From NCBI GenBank assembly GCA_963555705.1, contig OY743183.1, positions 44,381,466-44,445,465 on the forward strand: DNA of 64,000 nucleotides, given 5' to 3'. The DNA is from Ligustrum vulgare. Taxonomy: Eukaryota; Streptophyta; Magnoliopsida; Lamiales; Oleaceae. The notes below the pieces were generated by a model, which made no database searches, was not told the DNA's origin, and worked only from the letters and a program-made list of their open reading frames with translations. Position numbers and translations under genes: made by a program. Of this stretch, positions 13,001 to 24,981 are shown piece by piece; within the stretch, counting starts at the first letter, position 1, and each line of letters opens with the position of its first letter.

Positions 13001-13326
13001 TTACATACTTTTTGGGACCTTCACACCTTGGGGGCCCTATGCGATTGCATGGATTACCTAGGGTCAGGGCCGGCCTTGTTAATCTGATGAGTAAATAAAT
13101 AAATTATTACTACTGTGTGTGAGTAAAATTTTATGTTAAACGTTAATTTAACATTTAATTTAGAGAGTGCGTTCTAATCTCCAAATTTGGAAAGTCAAAT
13201 AAATTCTCTATTATTAAATACATTTAAAAAAAATTAATTTTCAATGTTCTTATATTAATTTTATTTATTAAATATTTGATTCCATCGACCATTAACTTAT
13301 AAAAATATTAAATATTAAATAAAAAT
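13001..13326. other. AT-rich spacer
   Basis: No gene. 13025-13078 contains CTAGGGTCAGGGCCGGCC, which resembles the terminus of the CAGGGCCGGCCC element at 29896 in reverse. The rest is featureless. Confidence 0.4.
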
Positions 13327-14083
13327 TGATCTGTATAATTTCCTACCTCCGGAGTTAAGGGAAAGTCTATGGGCCATGGCTTATTACACAACGGGTCTTC
13401 CCTAGTAAAACCTTCAACCTGGGTTTGTTGCTTGACTTTCCTGGACCTCATATTTCACAGGCCCACGGATCGGCCCATATGCTCGGGTTACTATCCAAAC
13501 TTTTGGTTAGGTCTTGACCGACCATATTTTCATCCCACTATATTATGGGTTCATAGGCCAATTCTCATGCCCTAGCGGATTCCCATGTATGCTCATTGCC
13601 CGACCATACCCATATCTCATCGCGTCGTGAGTATTTCAGGTCGGTCCTTCCGGTCTAGTCTCACCGCAAACTCATACAAGTAGGCCTCAAGTCCTCCTTC
13701 GTCAATAGGCCACATTCTTGAGCTCCAAGATAAAGATATTCACTATAAGGAAAGTTCCCTCCTTATAAGGATTCTTCTCTTAAATGGTAAGTTTACACAA
13801 AAAGGACTCATTCTCTTAATAGAAGAAGGTTACGAGCTTTCTAAGCCCTATAAATACAGCTCCTATGATCGAATATTATTCATTCATCATTCACAATATA
13901 CTTTCTAGTTATATATTTCTCTCTCTACTTTTCTTTATCCAGAAAATCAATTCTCACATCGGAGGGGCGATGAGGAGAATCATCCTCTCCTTTTTTGCAG
14001 GTCATCTAAGATGAATCCATTCATTCAGTGATCGAGCAATTTCAGATCTTGTCACGTCATGGTTAGGAATTTTTATGGCATCA
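13327..14083 (+). repeat. 5' LTR of the deleted gypsy element
   Basis: 757 bases with TGAT...ATCA ends. The last ~142 bases (13942-14083) are matched by 16222-16369. A TATAAATA box at about 13850 could be the LTR promoter. Confidence 0.8.
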
Positions 14084-14085
14084 AC

Positions 14086-14103
14086 TGGCGCCGTCTGTGG
14101 GAA
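14086..14103 (+). other. Primer-binding site
   Basis: TGGCGCCGTCTGTGGGA lies two bases after the 5' LTR. It begins TGG as expected for pairing with a CCA-ended tRNA, and this PBS form is familiar from plant gypsy elements. The exact tRNA was not assigned. Confidence 0.8.
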
Positions 14104-14118
14104 AAGATACGATCAGCC

Positions 14119-15147
14119 ATGGTTAATATACGTCAAGCTCGTCCCTCTGCATCCACAGGACAGCCCCTTCCAACCAATACCTTGGCTGAAGGGGATAATC
14201 CCCCACCTCTTGAAGATATTGAGGAAGAACAACATCCAGAAGTTACGCCAGATAATAGACCGGTTAGTCGAGAAGCTTTCAACGAACTCCAGCATCAGCT
14301 CCTTGAACTCCGTCAAATTCTTCAACAGTAGAATAGTCGTCAAGCAGCACCCAACCTGAATACTCCTGGAACAATTCCCAGGGATGACCACATGCCAGTC
14401 AATCCTGTGGATATCAATTCCCCAGGAATTGGGGCTCCCATCACATGACTGAAGGTTCCGCCAACTTGACACAACAGGAAATTTCCAAAATTATTCAGGA
14501 AGGAATAGCAGACAGGATAAGGAAAAACACGTAAGGTCGGACATCTTTCACGAGAAGAACTCCTTTCACCATTGAAATAATGTCATTCCCCTTGCTAGAA
14601 AGATTCAAGTATCCTCAGATAAAAGAATATGACAGAACTACAGATCTTAACAACCACCTGAACACCTACACTGATGTCATGGACATGCAGAATGCTCCCG
14701 ACTAAATATTATGCAAGGCCTTTCAGCAAACCTTAACAAATGCTGGCCAAGATTGGTTTTCCACAATACCATCAGGGTCAATCTCTTCCTTCGCCAATCT
14801 TACTAAGAAATTCACGGCCTTTTTTGCAAGCAGCAAAAGGATTAAGAAGACTACTTTTCTCATGTAGACAAGGGCCTAATGAAACACTACGGGAGTTTAT
14901 AACCAGCTTTAACGTCAAGAGACTTTAGATTCCGGATCTTCACATCTCATTGGAAAATTCAGCCCTAACCTTAGTAATCCAAGGCCAGGAATTCAGAATG
15001 TCCTTGTCTAAGAATCCTCCTAAAAACGTGACCAAACTCCTCAGAAGAGCGAAAAAATACATAAATATGGAAGAGACACTGTTGTCGGTAAGGGCACAGG
15101 ATAAGGTTCATGGAACAACAGTACAATCTTCAGAACTCGTCAAGTAA
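14119..15147 (+). pseudogene. gag pseudogene of the gypsy element
   Basis: The frame opens with MVNIRQARPSASTGQ and is broken by a stop after LRQILQQ (near 14329) and by several later stops or frameshifts. The nucleocapsid-precursor region is recognisable from phrases typical of plant gypsy gag: DMQNAPD, CKAFQQTLTNAGQDWFS, GSISSFANLTKKF, then QGPNETLREFITSFN at about 14870-14915 and KNPPKNVTKLLRRAKKYI at about 15010-15060. Normally this polyprotein assembles the virus-like particle. Here it cannot give a full product, because no frame stays open beyond about 90 codons. It is followed by a decayed linker and then the protease region. Confidence 0.75.
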
Positions 15148-15654
15148 GGGAACAAGAGGTCAAGGCAAGAGGATGGACGGAATTCTTCCTGATCTAACAC
15201 AAAGAGAAATAGTTATGGGCACCAGAATTCCATTCCGTTGAATGCACGTCAGTCTCACATTCTCATGCAAATCAAAGGTAGGGAAGACTTACGTTGGCCG
15301 AGACCCATCAAGGGGAAGATCGATAAAGGAAATTGCCATAAATATTTCACAAAAGCCCAGGTTATACTACGGATGAATGCAGAATACTCCAACATGAGGT
15401 AGAAAACCTCATCAAAAGAGGCTTCTTGGGGCATTACGTGAAGAAAGAAGATAAAGATCATGGGAAAGGAGAAGAGAAGAATAGACCCGCTGACACTATA
15501 AATTTTTTCATTGGAGGAATAGCTTCTGGGGGTGATTCAAGCAATGCCATGAAGAATTATGCTCAGGGATTGGGAAGTCAAGAAGAAAGGTCGGCCAGGC
15601 ATGACCATGATATCTCAATCAGCATCAGTTTCGATAACTCTGACAAGGAAGGAA

Positions 15655-16170
15655 TTTAATACCCCCACGATGATGTTGTCGTCATTAGTGCCATAATTGC
15701 AAATTTTGATGTAAGAAGAGTGCTTTGTTGACAATGGAAGCACAGCTAATGTTCTTTCTTCAGAAGCTTTCAACAAGATGTAACTCCCAAAGGATCGACT
15801 TCAGCAAGTCATTACTCTATTAACTAGTTTTGGTGGAGGAACAGTAAGACCAGAAGGTTTAATAGACCTTTCTACTTCTCTGGGATCAGGAGAGAAACAG
15901 GTGACCAGGATGACCCCATTTCAGGTCGTGAAGACCCCAGTAGCTTACAACGCTATCTTGGGAAGACCTTTTTTGAACAGCTTAAAAGCAATAGTATCAA
16001 CATATCACTTGACAATCAAGTTCCCAACTCCCGCAGGCATAGCAACAGTGCAAGGTAACCAAGCAACAGCCAGAAGTTGTTACATAAGCTGCATTGGAAA
16101 GGAGAAAGCAGAACTAATGTCAATTGAACCTCCCACGGAAGAACGAATGTCGCCAGTGAAAGAGTTGTAA
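15655..16170 (+). pseudogene. Aspartic protease region of the gypsy element
   Basis: The translation contains FVDNGSTANVLSSEAFNK, the active-site loop of plant gypsy proteases. Asn replaces the more usual second residue of the D-x-G-S motif. YNAILGRPFLN and a following STYHLTIKFPT strand are standard downstream protease landmarks. A stop follows FNKM (about 15780), and the frame reopens to 16170. Reverse transcriptase, which should come next, is absent: within about 50 bases the sequence enters the 3' LTR stub. Confidence 0.75.
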
Positions 16171-16221
16171 GAAATTCTCATTTCAGAAGCAAAAAATTTT
16201 ATAATCAGGAAAGAGCTTCCC

Positions 16222-16369
16222 GAAAAACTAATTCTCACACCGGAGGGACGACAGGAAGAATCCTCCTCACATTTTTGGCAGGTCATCCAAGGCGAATCCA
16301 TTCATCTTTTCTAGTAATCGAGCAACTTCAGATCTTACTACGTCAAGGTTAGGAATTTTTACAACATCA
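16222..16369 (+). repeat. Truncated 3' LTR of the gypsy element
   Basis: Matches the last 142 bases of the 5' LTR with roughly 80-85% identity by eye (shared GAGCAA, TTCAGATCTT, GGTTAGGAATTTTTA). The 5' part of this LTR is deleted. The divergence suggests an old insertion. Confidence 0.8.
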
Positions 16370-16554
16370 AAAATAAATAAAGACAATAAATATTTTTATT
16401 AAAAAAACTAAAGAGTTTTTTGAGTTTGTAAAAAAATTTACTCTTTAAATTTAAAGATGCTCTCTATTATATAAAATATGTTTTTAAATATAAATAGTCT
16501 ATTTGAGATGCTCTACCATTACCTAAATAATAAACGTTACAATTCTACTTTTTT

Positions 16555-17165
16555 ATTTTTATTTTCCAGGTAAAAATGTGCTTGAAAAGTGGAGAGAGAA
16601 AAATTGTGTAATTAAAAAATGGTTTGAAAAATTGTACTGCAATAATAAAAGTAACATTGCCCGTGTATTTCACCGAAGTCGATTGCTCTGTTCAGTAACA
16701 TTGTACCAATTATAAATTAGTTTGTTTATTTTTTTGAGGTAAGATGTAGTTAAAAAGTGGAGAGGAAAAATGTGTGTTATTAAAAAGTGGTTTGTAAATT
16801 TTATTGTTTATAAATTGAAGCCTCTGTTTTAAAAGAATATAGTTTATAAACTGATATATTTATATTTTTGGTGTAAAATGTGTGGTTGAATATTGAAAAA
16901 GAAAATATGTATGATTAAAAAGTAGTTTGAGAAATTATGTAGTTTATAAACTGAATCAGTTTACTATTCATTGAAGCATTTGTACAGTGTGTTTGACGGC
17001 CATACAAGAAATGGTTTATAAACCAATTTTTAAACTACATAATTTCTCAAATCACTTTTTAACCACATACATTTTCTCTCTTTAATTTTTAACCACACAT
17101 TTTACCTCGAAAACACAAAAAATTTGATTTTCAAAACGCCAAGCGAGGCAGTACGACAGACAGGC
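16555..17165. mobile_element. Cluster of Tourist-like MITE copies
   Basis: Three or four adjacent copies of the window's most frequent MITE family. Hallmarks are GGTTTATAAACCAATTT, ATTTCTCAAATCACTTTTTA and ACCACACATTTTACCTCGAA or their reverse complements. Termini resemble GCCTCTGTTTGGTAA, but individual boundaries are blurred here. The last copy (about 16995-17165) is in the opposite orientation to the first two. Confidence 0.55.
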
Positions 17166-17230
17166 GCAGTTTTTGTGGGGGGGGGGGGGTTTAAGGGTAA
17201 TTATATTAACACCACTTAATTTGTTAACCA

Positions 17231-18052
17231 TGTTGGGAATTTACTTAATCATGCACAGTGAAATATAAAATATTTTCAATTCCCAAACGAGGATTTACTT
17301 TGTATTTAGATAGAAATCGTGACAAGAATAATACCTCTTGATTATTTTGCAGACGGATCTGAAAATCTTGATTCCTTCAATCTACTTGCACACCACAATT
17401 GTCCAATTGTCCAGCCTCCAAAAGTGATCCACGCAAGAGAACAAGAATAAGAGTATAGGGTTTCTCTCTTCATGTGATTCTTGACATACCCGAATGACAT
17501 CGTATTAGCGACTCATTTCAGAGCAACATCCGACATCACCAAAGTATGACTGTCCTCATATAAGGTACCATGATGACCTCAAGTCAAAGGATCAATTCCA
17601 CTAACGAACGTTAGAGATTAACCACTGACACTCAGATAGTTATCCATGTGGAATCTCCGTTGCGGGTCTCCAATGTTTTGTTCTCTTAACAAAACATCCA
17701 CGTGTTCATTTAGATGCCTCTACATCTTAGCTTGTGAGATCGGCTACTCACTTCTAAAGTGGGGAATGACACACGTGTTGATCTATCCATAATAAAGATA
17801 TCCATATCTCGATATTACTTTACGACCAAGGATATTTAAGATTCAATTGTAACTTATATCTTACAATCACAACTCCTTGTGATTAACAAGTTATCAATAT
17901 TTGAATTTATCTACGGACTCTGTTGATTTAATTAGCAAGAATAATAATATTATTACAAATCAATTAAATAATAGATCTGTCATATATTAAATACATGAAA
18001 TATATTAGTAAGTGTTTGGTCAAACGATTGGACCTAGGGCATAACACTTACA
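17231..18052 (-). repeat. 3' LTR of the copia element, internally deleted
   Basis: 822 bases. It matches the right LTR from 24983 to about 25216 and then jumps to the sequence equivalent to about 27720-28292. The junction is at TCTCTCTTCATGTGATTC (about 17461). Confidence 0.85.
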
Positions 18053-19789
18053 AACTCCCACTTACACTAGATCCAATCGCTTATGTATTTAATATCATAA
18101 GAGTCCACATGACAATCATGTTTATTCAGTGACAACTCTTTGTCAGCAGATCTGCAATGTCTTACATTTGTGAGAAATAGTTCTTTCGTTTTGTCATTTA
18201 TTTGTATTACTTCTCTAGTGAGATAATACTGCCTTAACATACGTTTAGGTCACTGACGAGACTTTAGTTTCTTTACTTTGCGTGATAGCTCCATTGTTAT
18301 CACTATAACAATGTTAGAAACCACTCTAAGTTCATTAATGAACTTATTGATCCAGACCACAACCTTTTCTGTTTCTTAAACAGCAATGCATTAGACTTCC
18401 TTTATTGAATCAGCGATTATTTCTTGTTTGAAATATTTCCAACTAATCGCTCCATTAAGAGTAAACATATTGAGATTCGCCATCTTCCTAGTCTAACTAG
18501 AAGTTAGCACTAATGAACTCTTAGTTCACTTTCTCCATTTAAAATCTTAAGATTTTATCTATACATGCAATTTGGGATAATCGAAGCATTCTTTTAGATC
18601 TATCTCTATAGATCTTTATCTCTAAGATATAAGTTGCTTCTCCCACATCTTGCATGGAAATTTTTTTTTTACAACCATAATTTTATCGAATAATCACAAA
18701 GACGTCGTTTTCATTAATAATATGTCATCCACATATAATATTAAGAATACGATATCACTACCACTTGCCCTTTATAAACACACAGTTCCTATTTATTTAT
18801 TTTTGATAAAATCAAATATTTTGATTATCTCGTCAAAATAAATATACCAGCTCCTAAAGGCTTGTTTCGATTCAAAATTAAATAATAGATCTGCTATATA
18901 TTAAATACATGAAATATATTAGTAAGTATTTGGTCAAACGATTGGGCCTAGGGCATAACACTTACAAACTCTCACTTACACTAGATCCAATCCCTTATGT
19001 ATTTAATATCATAAGAGTCCACATGACAATCATGTTTATTCTGTGACAACTCTTTGTTAGCAGATCTGCAATGTCTTACATTTGTGGGAAATTGTTCTTT
19101 CCTTTTGTCATTTATTTGTATTAGTTCTCTAGTGAGACAATACTGCCAAAATTCACGTTTAGGTCACTGACGAGACTTTAGCTTCTTTACTTTGTGTGAT
19201 GGCTCCATTGTTATCACTATAACAATGTTAGAAACTACTCTAAGTTCATTAATGAACTTATTGATCCAGACCACAACCTTTTCTGTTTCTTAAACAGCAA
19301 TGCATTAGACTTCCTTTATTAAATCAGCGATTATTTCTTGTTTGAAATATTTCCAACTAATCGCTCCATTGAGAGTAAACATATTGAGATTCGCCATGTT
19401 CCTAGTCTAACTAGAAGTTAGCACTAATGAACTCTTAGTTCACTTTCTTCATTTAAAATCTTAAGATTTTATCTATACATGCAAATTGGGATAATTGAAG
19501 CGTTCTTTTAGATCTATCTCTATAGATCTTTATCTCTAGGATATAAGTTGCTTCTCCCACATCTTGCATGGAAAAAAATTTTTACAACCATAATTTTATC
19601 GAATAATCACAAAGACGTCGTTTTCATTAATAATATGTCATCCACATATAATATTAAGAATACGATATCACTACCAGTTGCCCTTTATAAACACACAATT
19701 CCTATTTATTTATTTTTGATAAAATCAAATATTTTGATTATCTCATCAAAATAAATATACCAGCTCCTAAAGGCTTGTTTCGATTCAAA
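17963..19789. repeat. 914-bp tandem duplication in the copia element
   Basis: 17963-18876 and 18877-19789 are near-identical direct repeats with only scattered point differences. The unit contains the last ~90 bases of the LTR, the purine-rich tract and about 820 bases of the 3' coding region. The duplication therefore created a second internal LTR end at about 18965. Confidence 0.9.
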
Positions 19790-20160
19790 CATGGATCAGA
19801 TAATCTTGCATACATTAACATTTTGGATTCAAAACTTTTTTGGTTGTGTCGCATACACTTCCCATTGTATATTCTGTCTCAAGAATACAGTTTTGTTATC
19901 CTTCTGCCATATCTTATATTTATGATATGCAACTATTTACAAGCAAAATCCAAATGGATGGCTGTAGTGAAAAGGTCAAAGTCAACTATTTGGCTTTGTT
20001 TGTAACATTTCACTATTAGCCTTGCTTTGTATGTATGGATTTTTACATCTATCTCGACCTTCTTGTAAACACATTTACAACTTATGGGGTTTATTCCATC
20101 AGTTAGGTCAACCAAGGTCCTTACCTTGTTTGCATACATCAAATCCATCTTGAAACCCAT
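19790..20160 (-). pseudogene. copia reverse transcriptase remnant
   Basis: The minus-strand frame from 20160 reads GFKMDLMYANKVRTLVDL, then GINPISCKCVYKK and HTYKARLIVKCYKQ, then VDFDLFTTAIHLDFACK. These align by eye with the start of the copia reverse transcriptase domain (usual form W-x-L-V-D, P-I-G-C-K-W-V-F-K, Y-K-A-R-L-V-A-K-G-Y-Q-Q). Key residues are lost, including W to R in front of TLVD, W to C, and loss of the conserved SPV segment. The downstream catalytic YVDD region is not recognisable. This is a dead copy. Confidence 0.75.
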
Positions 20161-20449
20161 GGCCCCTGGCCATCTCCTTGAGTCAACACCTGACTTACTT
20201 TTTGCATAACTTGTAGGTTCATTATTCTCGATAATTAATCTTAAATTGGATCATTCAAGGAATCAAATGATCCTACTAAATTTACGCTGAGCTGTCGTTT
20301 CATCAGGAGTCTCTACTTCCTGATCATGAGTTTGTCCCTTAGCTGGTGTGAGATTAATCTCAAGCTCATTTATTTAGTCAACTGATATTTGTGATCCTTG
20401 AACTTCTTCAAGTTCTATTTTGCTCTCACTGTCCTCTCCTAGTATGAAC

Positions 20450-21090
20450 TATTTCTCTAGGAAGACCGCATGTCTAGAAAACAAGACTTTCTTCTCAGTG
20501 GGATTTTCGAATTAATATCCAATTATTCATCTTGGATATCTCACAAATATGTATTTATCGGAGTTAGATTCAAGGTAATCCGATTCAATGCGCTTCACAT
20601 AAAGGTCATAGCCTTGAACTTTGATATGAAATAAGTTGGTGGGGTTTTGTTGACAAATTTAGATGGGACACGATATAGTGTGTAGCATGTGGTATTTAGT
20701 GCATGACGCCAAAATGATTTCGGGAGGCTAGCATGGCTCATCACTTATTGTACCATATCTAATAATGTACAATTTCTCTTATCAGATACATCGTTGTGCT
20801 GCGGTGTATAAGTCGGAGACCACTACTTGAGAATCTTATTCTTCATTAGTTAATCTAAAACTCACCTTCAGATATTCTACACATTGATCAGATCTTAGTG
20901 ATGAATATCTTTACCAAATTATTTCTCTAGTTCTAGCTTGAATTCCTCGAACCTTTCAAGGGCTTCATGCTTGAATTTCATCAAGTATACATAACCATAT
21001 CTAAATGGTTGTTAGTAAATGTGATGAAGTAAGAGAAACTACCTCTAACATTAATTAATATGGGTCCACATATATCACTATGTATCAGGT
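20450..21090 (-). pseudogene. copia integrase-region remnant
   Basis: The position between gag and reverse transcriptase, plus reverse-strand phrases, suggest a decayed copia integrase with its GKGY-type linker and C-terminal region. Examples are a DSDKYIFV-like stretch near 20560 and a FLEK-like block near 20460. No frame stays open and no DDE residue can be placed with confidence. Confidence 0.4.
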
Positions 21091-21256
21091 CCATTAATTG
21101 TGCAGATCTTTCTTCTTTTCAATAAAAGGAGATTCATGTCACCTTACCTAGCAGGTATGAATTGCATTTGTCAAGTGATTCAAAATCAATTGACCTCAAA
21201 TCTACATCTCTATTTAATTTTAAAAATGCATTTATTTGACATTAATATGCGATGCC

Positions 21257-21258
<2 letters not shown>

Positions 21259-21304
<46 letters not shown>
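21259..21304. repeat. (AT)n microsatellite
   Basis: About 46 bases of AT repeat inside the copia coding region, interrupting it. Confidence 0.95.
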
Positions 21305-21310
<6 letters not shown>

Positions 21311-21936
21311 AGAGTAACGCCTTATTTTGCTTTTTGTTTTCTATACTCTTAATAGAAAACTCATTATAGAATATAAATGTCATTTTGTAATTTACCACAA
21401 CTATATGATATCTTCTTAAGATAGAAGGGAACAACGATTGTCCTTAACATTAAACAATTCATGTCTAAACATGAAATTGAATTAATGCTCTTAGTAATGG
21501 TGAGTATGACATTTTTTTCTAATTTTAGTACAAAGCTATAAGGCAATGATAAGAAGTTTTGTCCCTATAGGTAATGCAGCAACCGTTGCTCACTTCCATC
21601 GTATAGGTTAACTTCTTCATTCTGCAGTAGTATGCCATTCTATAGTCTGCACATATTTATTCAAATATGAGATCCACGCCTGGCATCTAATACCCAAGAG
21701 ACTAAAGAAATAGCTAAATCTACCTCAACAAAATTACTTGTAATAGAAGTTTCAGAAAACTTCTTTACTTTTAAGCTTGCGAGTCAGCCTTGCATTTCTT
21801 ATTCCAACAACCTTTCATTCCAAATGAAAATAAGGGTCATTGAAATTTGGATTGTCCTTCATTGCTTTGACTATTGTTTATTTTAGCCTTATTGGATACT
21901 TCTCAAAGATTCCTTTAGACTTCCATTTCAGATGAG

Positions 21937-22344
21937 TCATTGGCCAAGACATGTCCCATTATCAAACCTAGTATTGGGCTCAATAGTCTTAAGCATATTC
22001 AGAAACGCAAGAAGTGTGCATTCGAGCTCATTCATGTTAAGATTCATAATGAACTTTGAATAGTTGTTCTGCACAGATTGCAGAACCAAGTCACTACTTA
22101 GTTCATTGTCCACAACTGAACTCAACAAAGACAGCATCTCAATATAGCCAATCATCTTCAGTATATCATACTGATTGAAGATTGCTCTGCCATTTTGCAC
22201 AATATAGTTGCTTAGAAATATCATATATTTCAATAGGTAATTGGTTATCATACAACTATGAATAATCACTATATTAGCATCTATACTCTCGTGTTTGCTT
22301 TTGTAACGCAGTTGAAATAGCTGCAAGCATCTCGTATGTTGCAA
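21937..22344 (-). pseudogene. copia gag (UBN2-type) fragment
   Basis: The frame of 135 codons contains KMIGYIEMLSLLSSVVDNEL, SSDLVLQSVQNNYSKFIMN and LNMNELECTLLAFLNMLKT. This is the conserved helical core of plant copia gag proteins (usual form M-I-G-Y-I-E-x-L, D-L-I-L-Q-S-L-P, Y-x-x-F-I-M-N-F-N-M). The amino-terminal ~50 residues do not look like gag, and the zinc knuckle that should follow is not in frame, so the ORF is a surviving block of a broken gene. It lies 2.6 kb from the primer-binding site, unusually far for copia gag. Confidence 0.75.
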
Positions 22345-23629
22345 TACTATTGTAAGTACTGTGTTAAGCAGTCACCTCTTCCAAAACTGAGTTCTCAACT
22401 TAAGCTTCTGGAAAGGACTACTCAAGGACCTATCCAATTGATCATGCTTAAAAACAATTCTCAGATTATGGTGCGATTCGAAAAATTTGGTTGAATAAGA
22501 TAATAGACATCCAATATGCCTCTCAAGATTATATGATTATGCGTCAATTAATTTAACATGTACTTGAATTAAATTAATTATGCTCCCACTGTTTAAAATA
22601 AATTTATGTCCCTCTTACACAAATTAATGGAATCCATACTTTGATTCCCAGTGGGCTAGGATATCATTTGTTATATCAAGACCTTGAGGGTACTCAACAA
22701 GCCTCAATAAAATATTTGGGTAGATACTCTTATCAATTGTATCTCTATACAACTCCCAGATCATTAAGTCGACAACTGTTTGTCCACACACATCTTATGT
22801 GTTAACTTAATATGCCTCTAAAACTTATCTCCTTGAGTGTACTCAACAAAAGATAGATTTTAGTTAAGTCAAACCCATCATTAAGAAATATCTAATATTT
22901 TATAGTGTCAAACATATTCCTAATAAACCCGCCTTGAGTGTACTCAACAAGCTAAGGTCGATACGAAACTCTCGTTTTTCACTATAATGATGGAATGCAA
23001 ATAGAATTGACTTAATATCAAATTGAGGGATTTAGTCATGCAAATGTCTCATCAAATCATGTATATATAATTTATCATACATCTAGCATGCTAATAAACA
23101 TAGACATAATAAATATAGTGTGGACGATTATGGACTTTATTCTACCTAGTCTTCCGGAGCCAAAAGGAATACTAGTTGGTCAATTCCTAGGGGGACATGT
23201 CATTGATCATACAATGCTCCATCTCCATGGTATCCTCCATCTTGTATTTTCAACTAATCCAGCTGCAACCTGTATCCTATACTAGTTGGCACGCAAGCCT
23301 AATTGAATTAAGCACGCATGCTCAAATAATAAAATAACAATGGACTCGCAGGCCCAAAATAATTACAATAGGCTCGTAAGCCCAATTATTACAATAGACT
23401 TGCAAGCCCAAATACTACAAGAAATAAAATTAACCATTCTACACATCCACATGGCCAAGTCCATAATCATCCACTAATATAACATTCATCAAATAAATAT
23501 GACCCTATATAATATCAAATATTATTTGTATAGATATATTTCAAGTTTCTAGCAAATAAATGTCGTCTAAACATTTTAGACAAAAGGGATCGAAACCATT
23601 AAATAAATAATTAATCAAATTAATCAACT

Positions 23630-24120
23630 TATTTAATTAGCGGGATTTATTTAATCAAAATCAAATTTTAATTAAATATCGAATTAGAGTCCAACTCTAA
23701 TTATAAGGTTTATGGGCAAATAGAATTACTACTTTGATTTAAGATAAACTTCTAAATAAAATAGAAATCAATTCAATAATTAATTAATTAAATTAATCAA
23801 CTATCAAAATTTAATTCAAATCAAATTTTAATTAAATGCATATTGGAGTCCGACTCCAACATCAATGTTTTCATGACAATTGAGTTTTAATTTAATAATT
23901 AATTAATCAAATTAATCAATTATCAAAATTTAATTAAATGCGTATTGGAGTCCAACTTCAATATCAAGATTTTCAGGGCAATCGAGTTTTAATTTAATAA
24001 TTAATTAATCAAATTAACCAATTATCAAATTAACTTAATCAAAATAATATTTTAATTAATTATTAAATTAGAGTCCAACTCTAATTATAATACAAGGGTA
24101 AATTGAAATTAATATTTAGA
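23630..24120. repeat. Tandem AT-rich units with strong dyads
   Basis: About four units of roughly 115-130 bases, each with TTAATTAAT-type runs and a perfect or near-perfect dyad: AATTAGAGT-CCA-ACTCTAATT (23682-23702), TTGGAGT-CCG-ACTCCAA (23843-23859), ATTGGAGT-CCA-ACTTCAAT (23944-23962) and AATTAGAGT-CCA-ACTCTAATT (24066-24086). The stem bases differ between copies but remain paired. Confidence 0.8.
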
Positions 24121-24540
24121 TTTAGGACAACACTCCTAAATAAAATAAAATCCAATTTAGGTCAAAGTTACTAAATTGATTAAAATCATATTTTACTTTA
24201 ACGACAATTTAAAATCATGAATTTTAATAATAAATTTTAATTGGATCAAGATTGAAAATCTGGTCAAAATTGAAATTTTTGTCAAACCATTCATAATCAA
24301 TTTTGAAAACTATTTTAAATAAAACTTTAAAACCAATTTTTAAAGAATTTGCAAAATGACCCAAAAAGGAATTTATAGAACAAGCCCTTATCATTAATCA
24401 GATTAACAAATCAGCCATTAGTTTAAAATTGCACTTTGACCCCTATAGGATATTTGGGACGTGCCCCTACAATTTTTGAAATTGCATATCAACCCCCGAT
24501 CTCCCTCTCACCTCAACAAACCAACAGAAAATCCTAAAAC

Positions 24541-24830
24541 TAGTAATAGGGTCAGCGGCGCTGCTCTCCGGTGGATGGCGACTTGTGTCGCCTGTTAGTA
24601 GCGCCTCGCGTTACTTCAGCGTTCGCAGCTACGTATTTGCAGCGACGAAAGAGTCGCCAAGTAGTGGCGATAGCACTGCTGCATTACGTAGCGGTGCTCT
24701 ACGCTACTACGCAGAGCGACTGTGGCGCTGCCTCACCCATAGTAGCGCTACCGTCGCGCGCTACTGCCTCCAGTGCCTAAATTCACTAGCGGCGCTGCCG
24801 CCGATCGCCGCCTCTTCTCTTTGCTCCAAT
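24541..24830. repeat. GC-rich block with AGCGC/GCGCT repeats
   Basis: A GC-rich island in a very AT-rich element. It is dense in short motifs such as TAGCGGCGCT, GTAGCGCTAC and GTCGCC on both strands. Two overlapping Ala-rich frames cross it, but neither resembles a known protein. Confidence 0.5.
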
Positions 24831-24968
24831 CTTTTCTTTTTTTTTTTCAAAAATAATTTTTCAAAATTGTGAAAATCAAATCTTCAAATTGCTAGAAACA
24901 TGAAACAAGAACAATTAACAATTAATTGTTACAGAATTCATAGAACAACTTCTAACAAATACAAAGTA

Positions 24969-24981
24969 GGCTCTGATACCA
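24969..24981 (-). other. Primer-binding site of the copia element
   Basis: The reverse complement reads TGGTATCAGAGCC, the plant initiator-methionine tRNA complement used by most copia elements. It starts one base inside the LTR and fixes the element on the minus strand. Confidence 0.9.

Larger units (their letters stand above)
13327..16369 (+). mobile_element. Ty3/gypsy retrotransposon, internally deleted
   Basis: It starts TGATCTG and ends ACATCA, flanked by AAAAT on both sides (13322-13326 and 16370-16374). The 5' LTR is complete. The interior keeps a primer-binding site, gag and protease. Reverse transcriptase, RNase H, integrase and the first ~600 bases of the 3' LTR are missing, consistent with one internal deletion near 16200. 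Both surviving coding parts carry stops and frameshifts. Confidence 0.85.
22345..24968. other. Long non-coding leader of the copia element
   Basis: 2.6 kb between gag and the primer-binding site with no convincing gene. It holds a region with recurring ACTCAACAAG phrases (22690-22960), AT-rich tandem units with strong dyads (23630-24120) and a GC-rich block (24541-24830). Confidence 0.5.
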
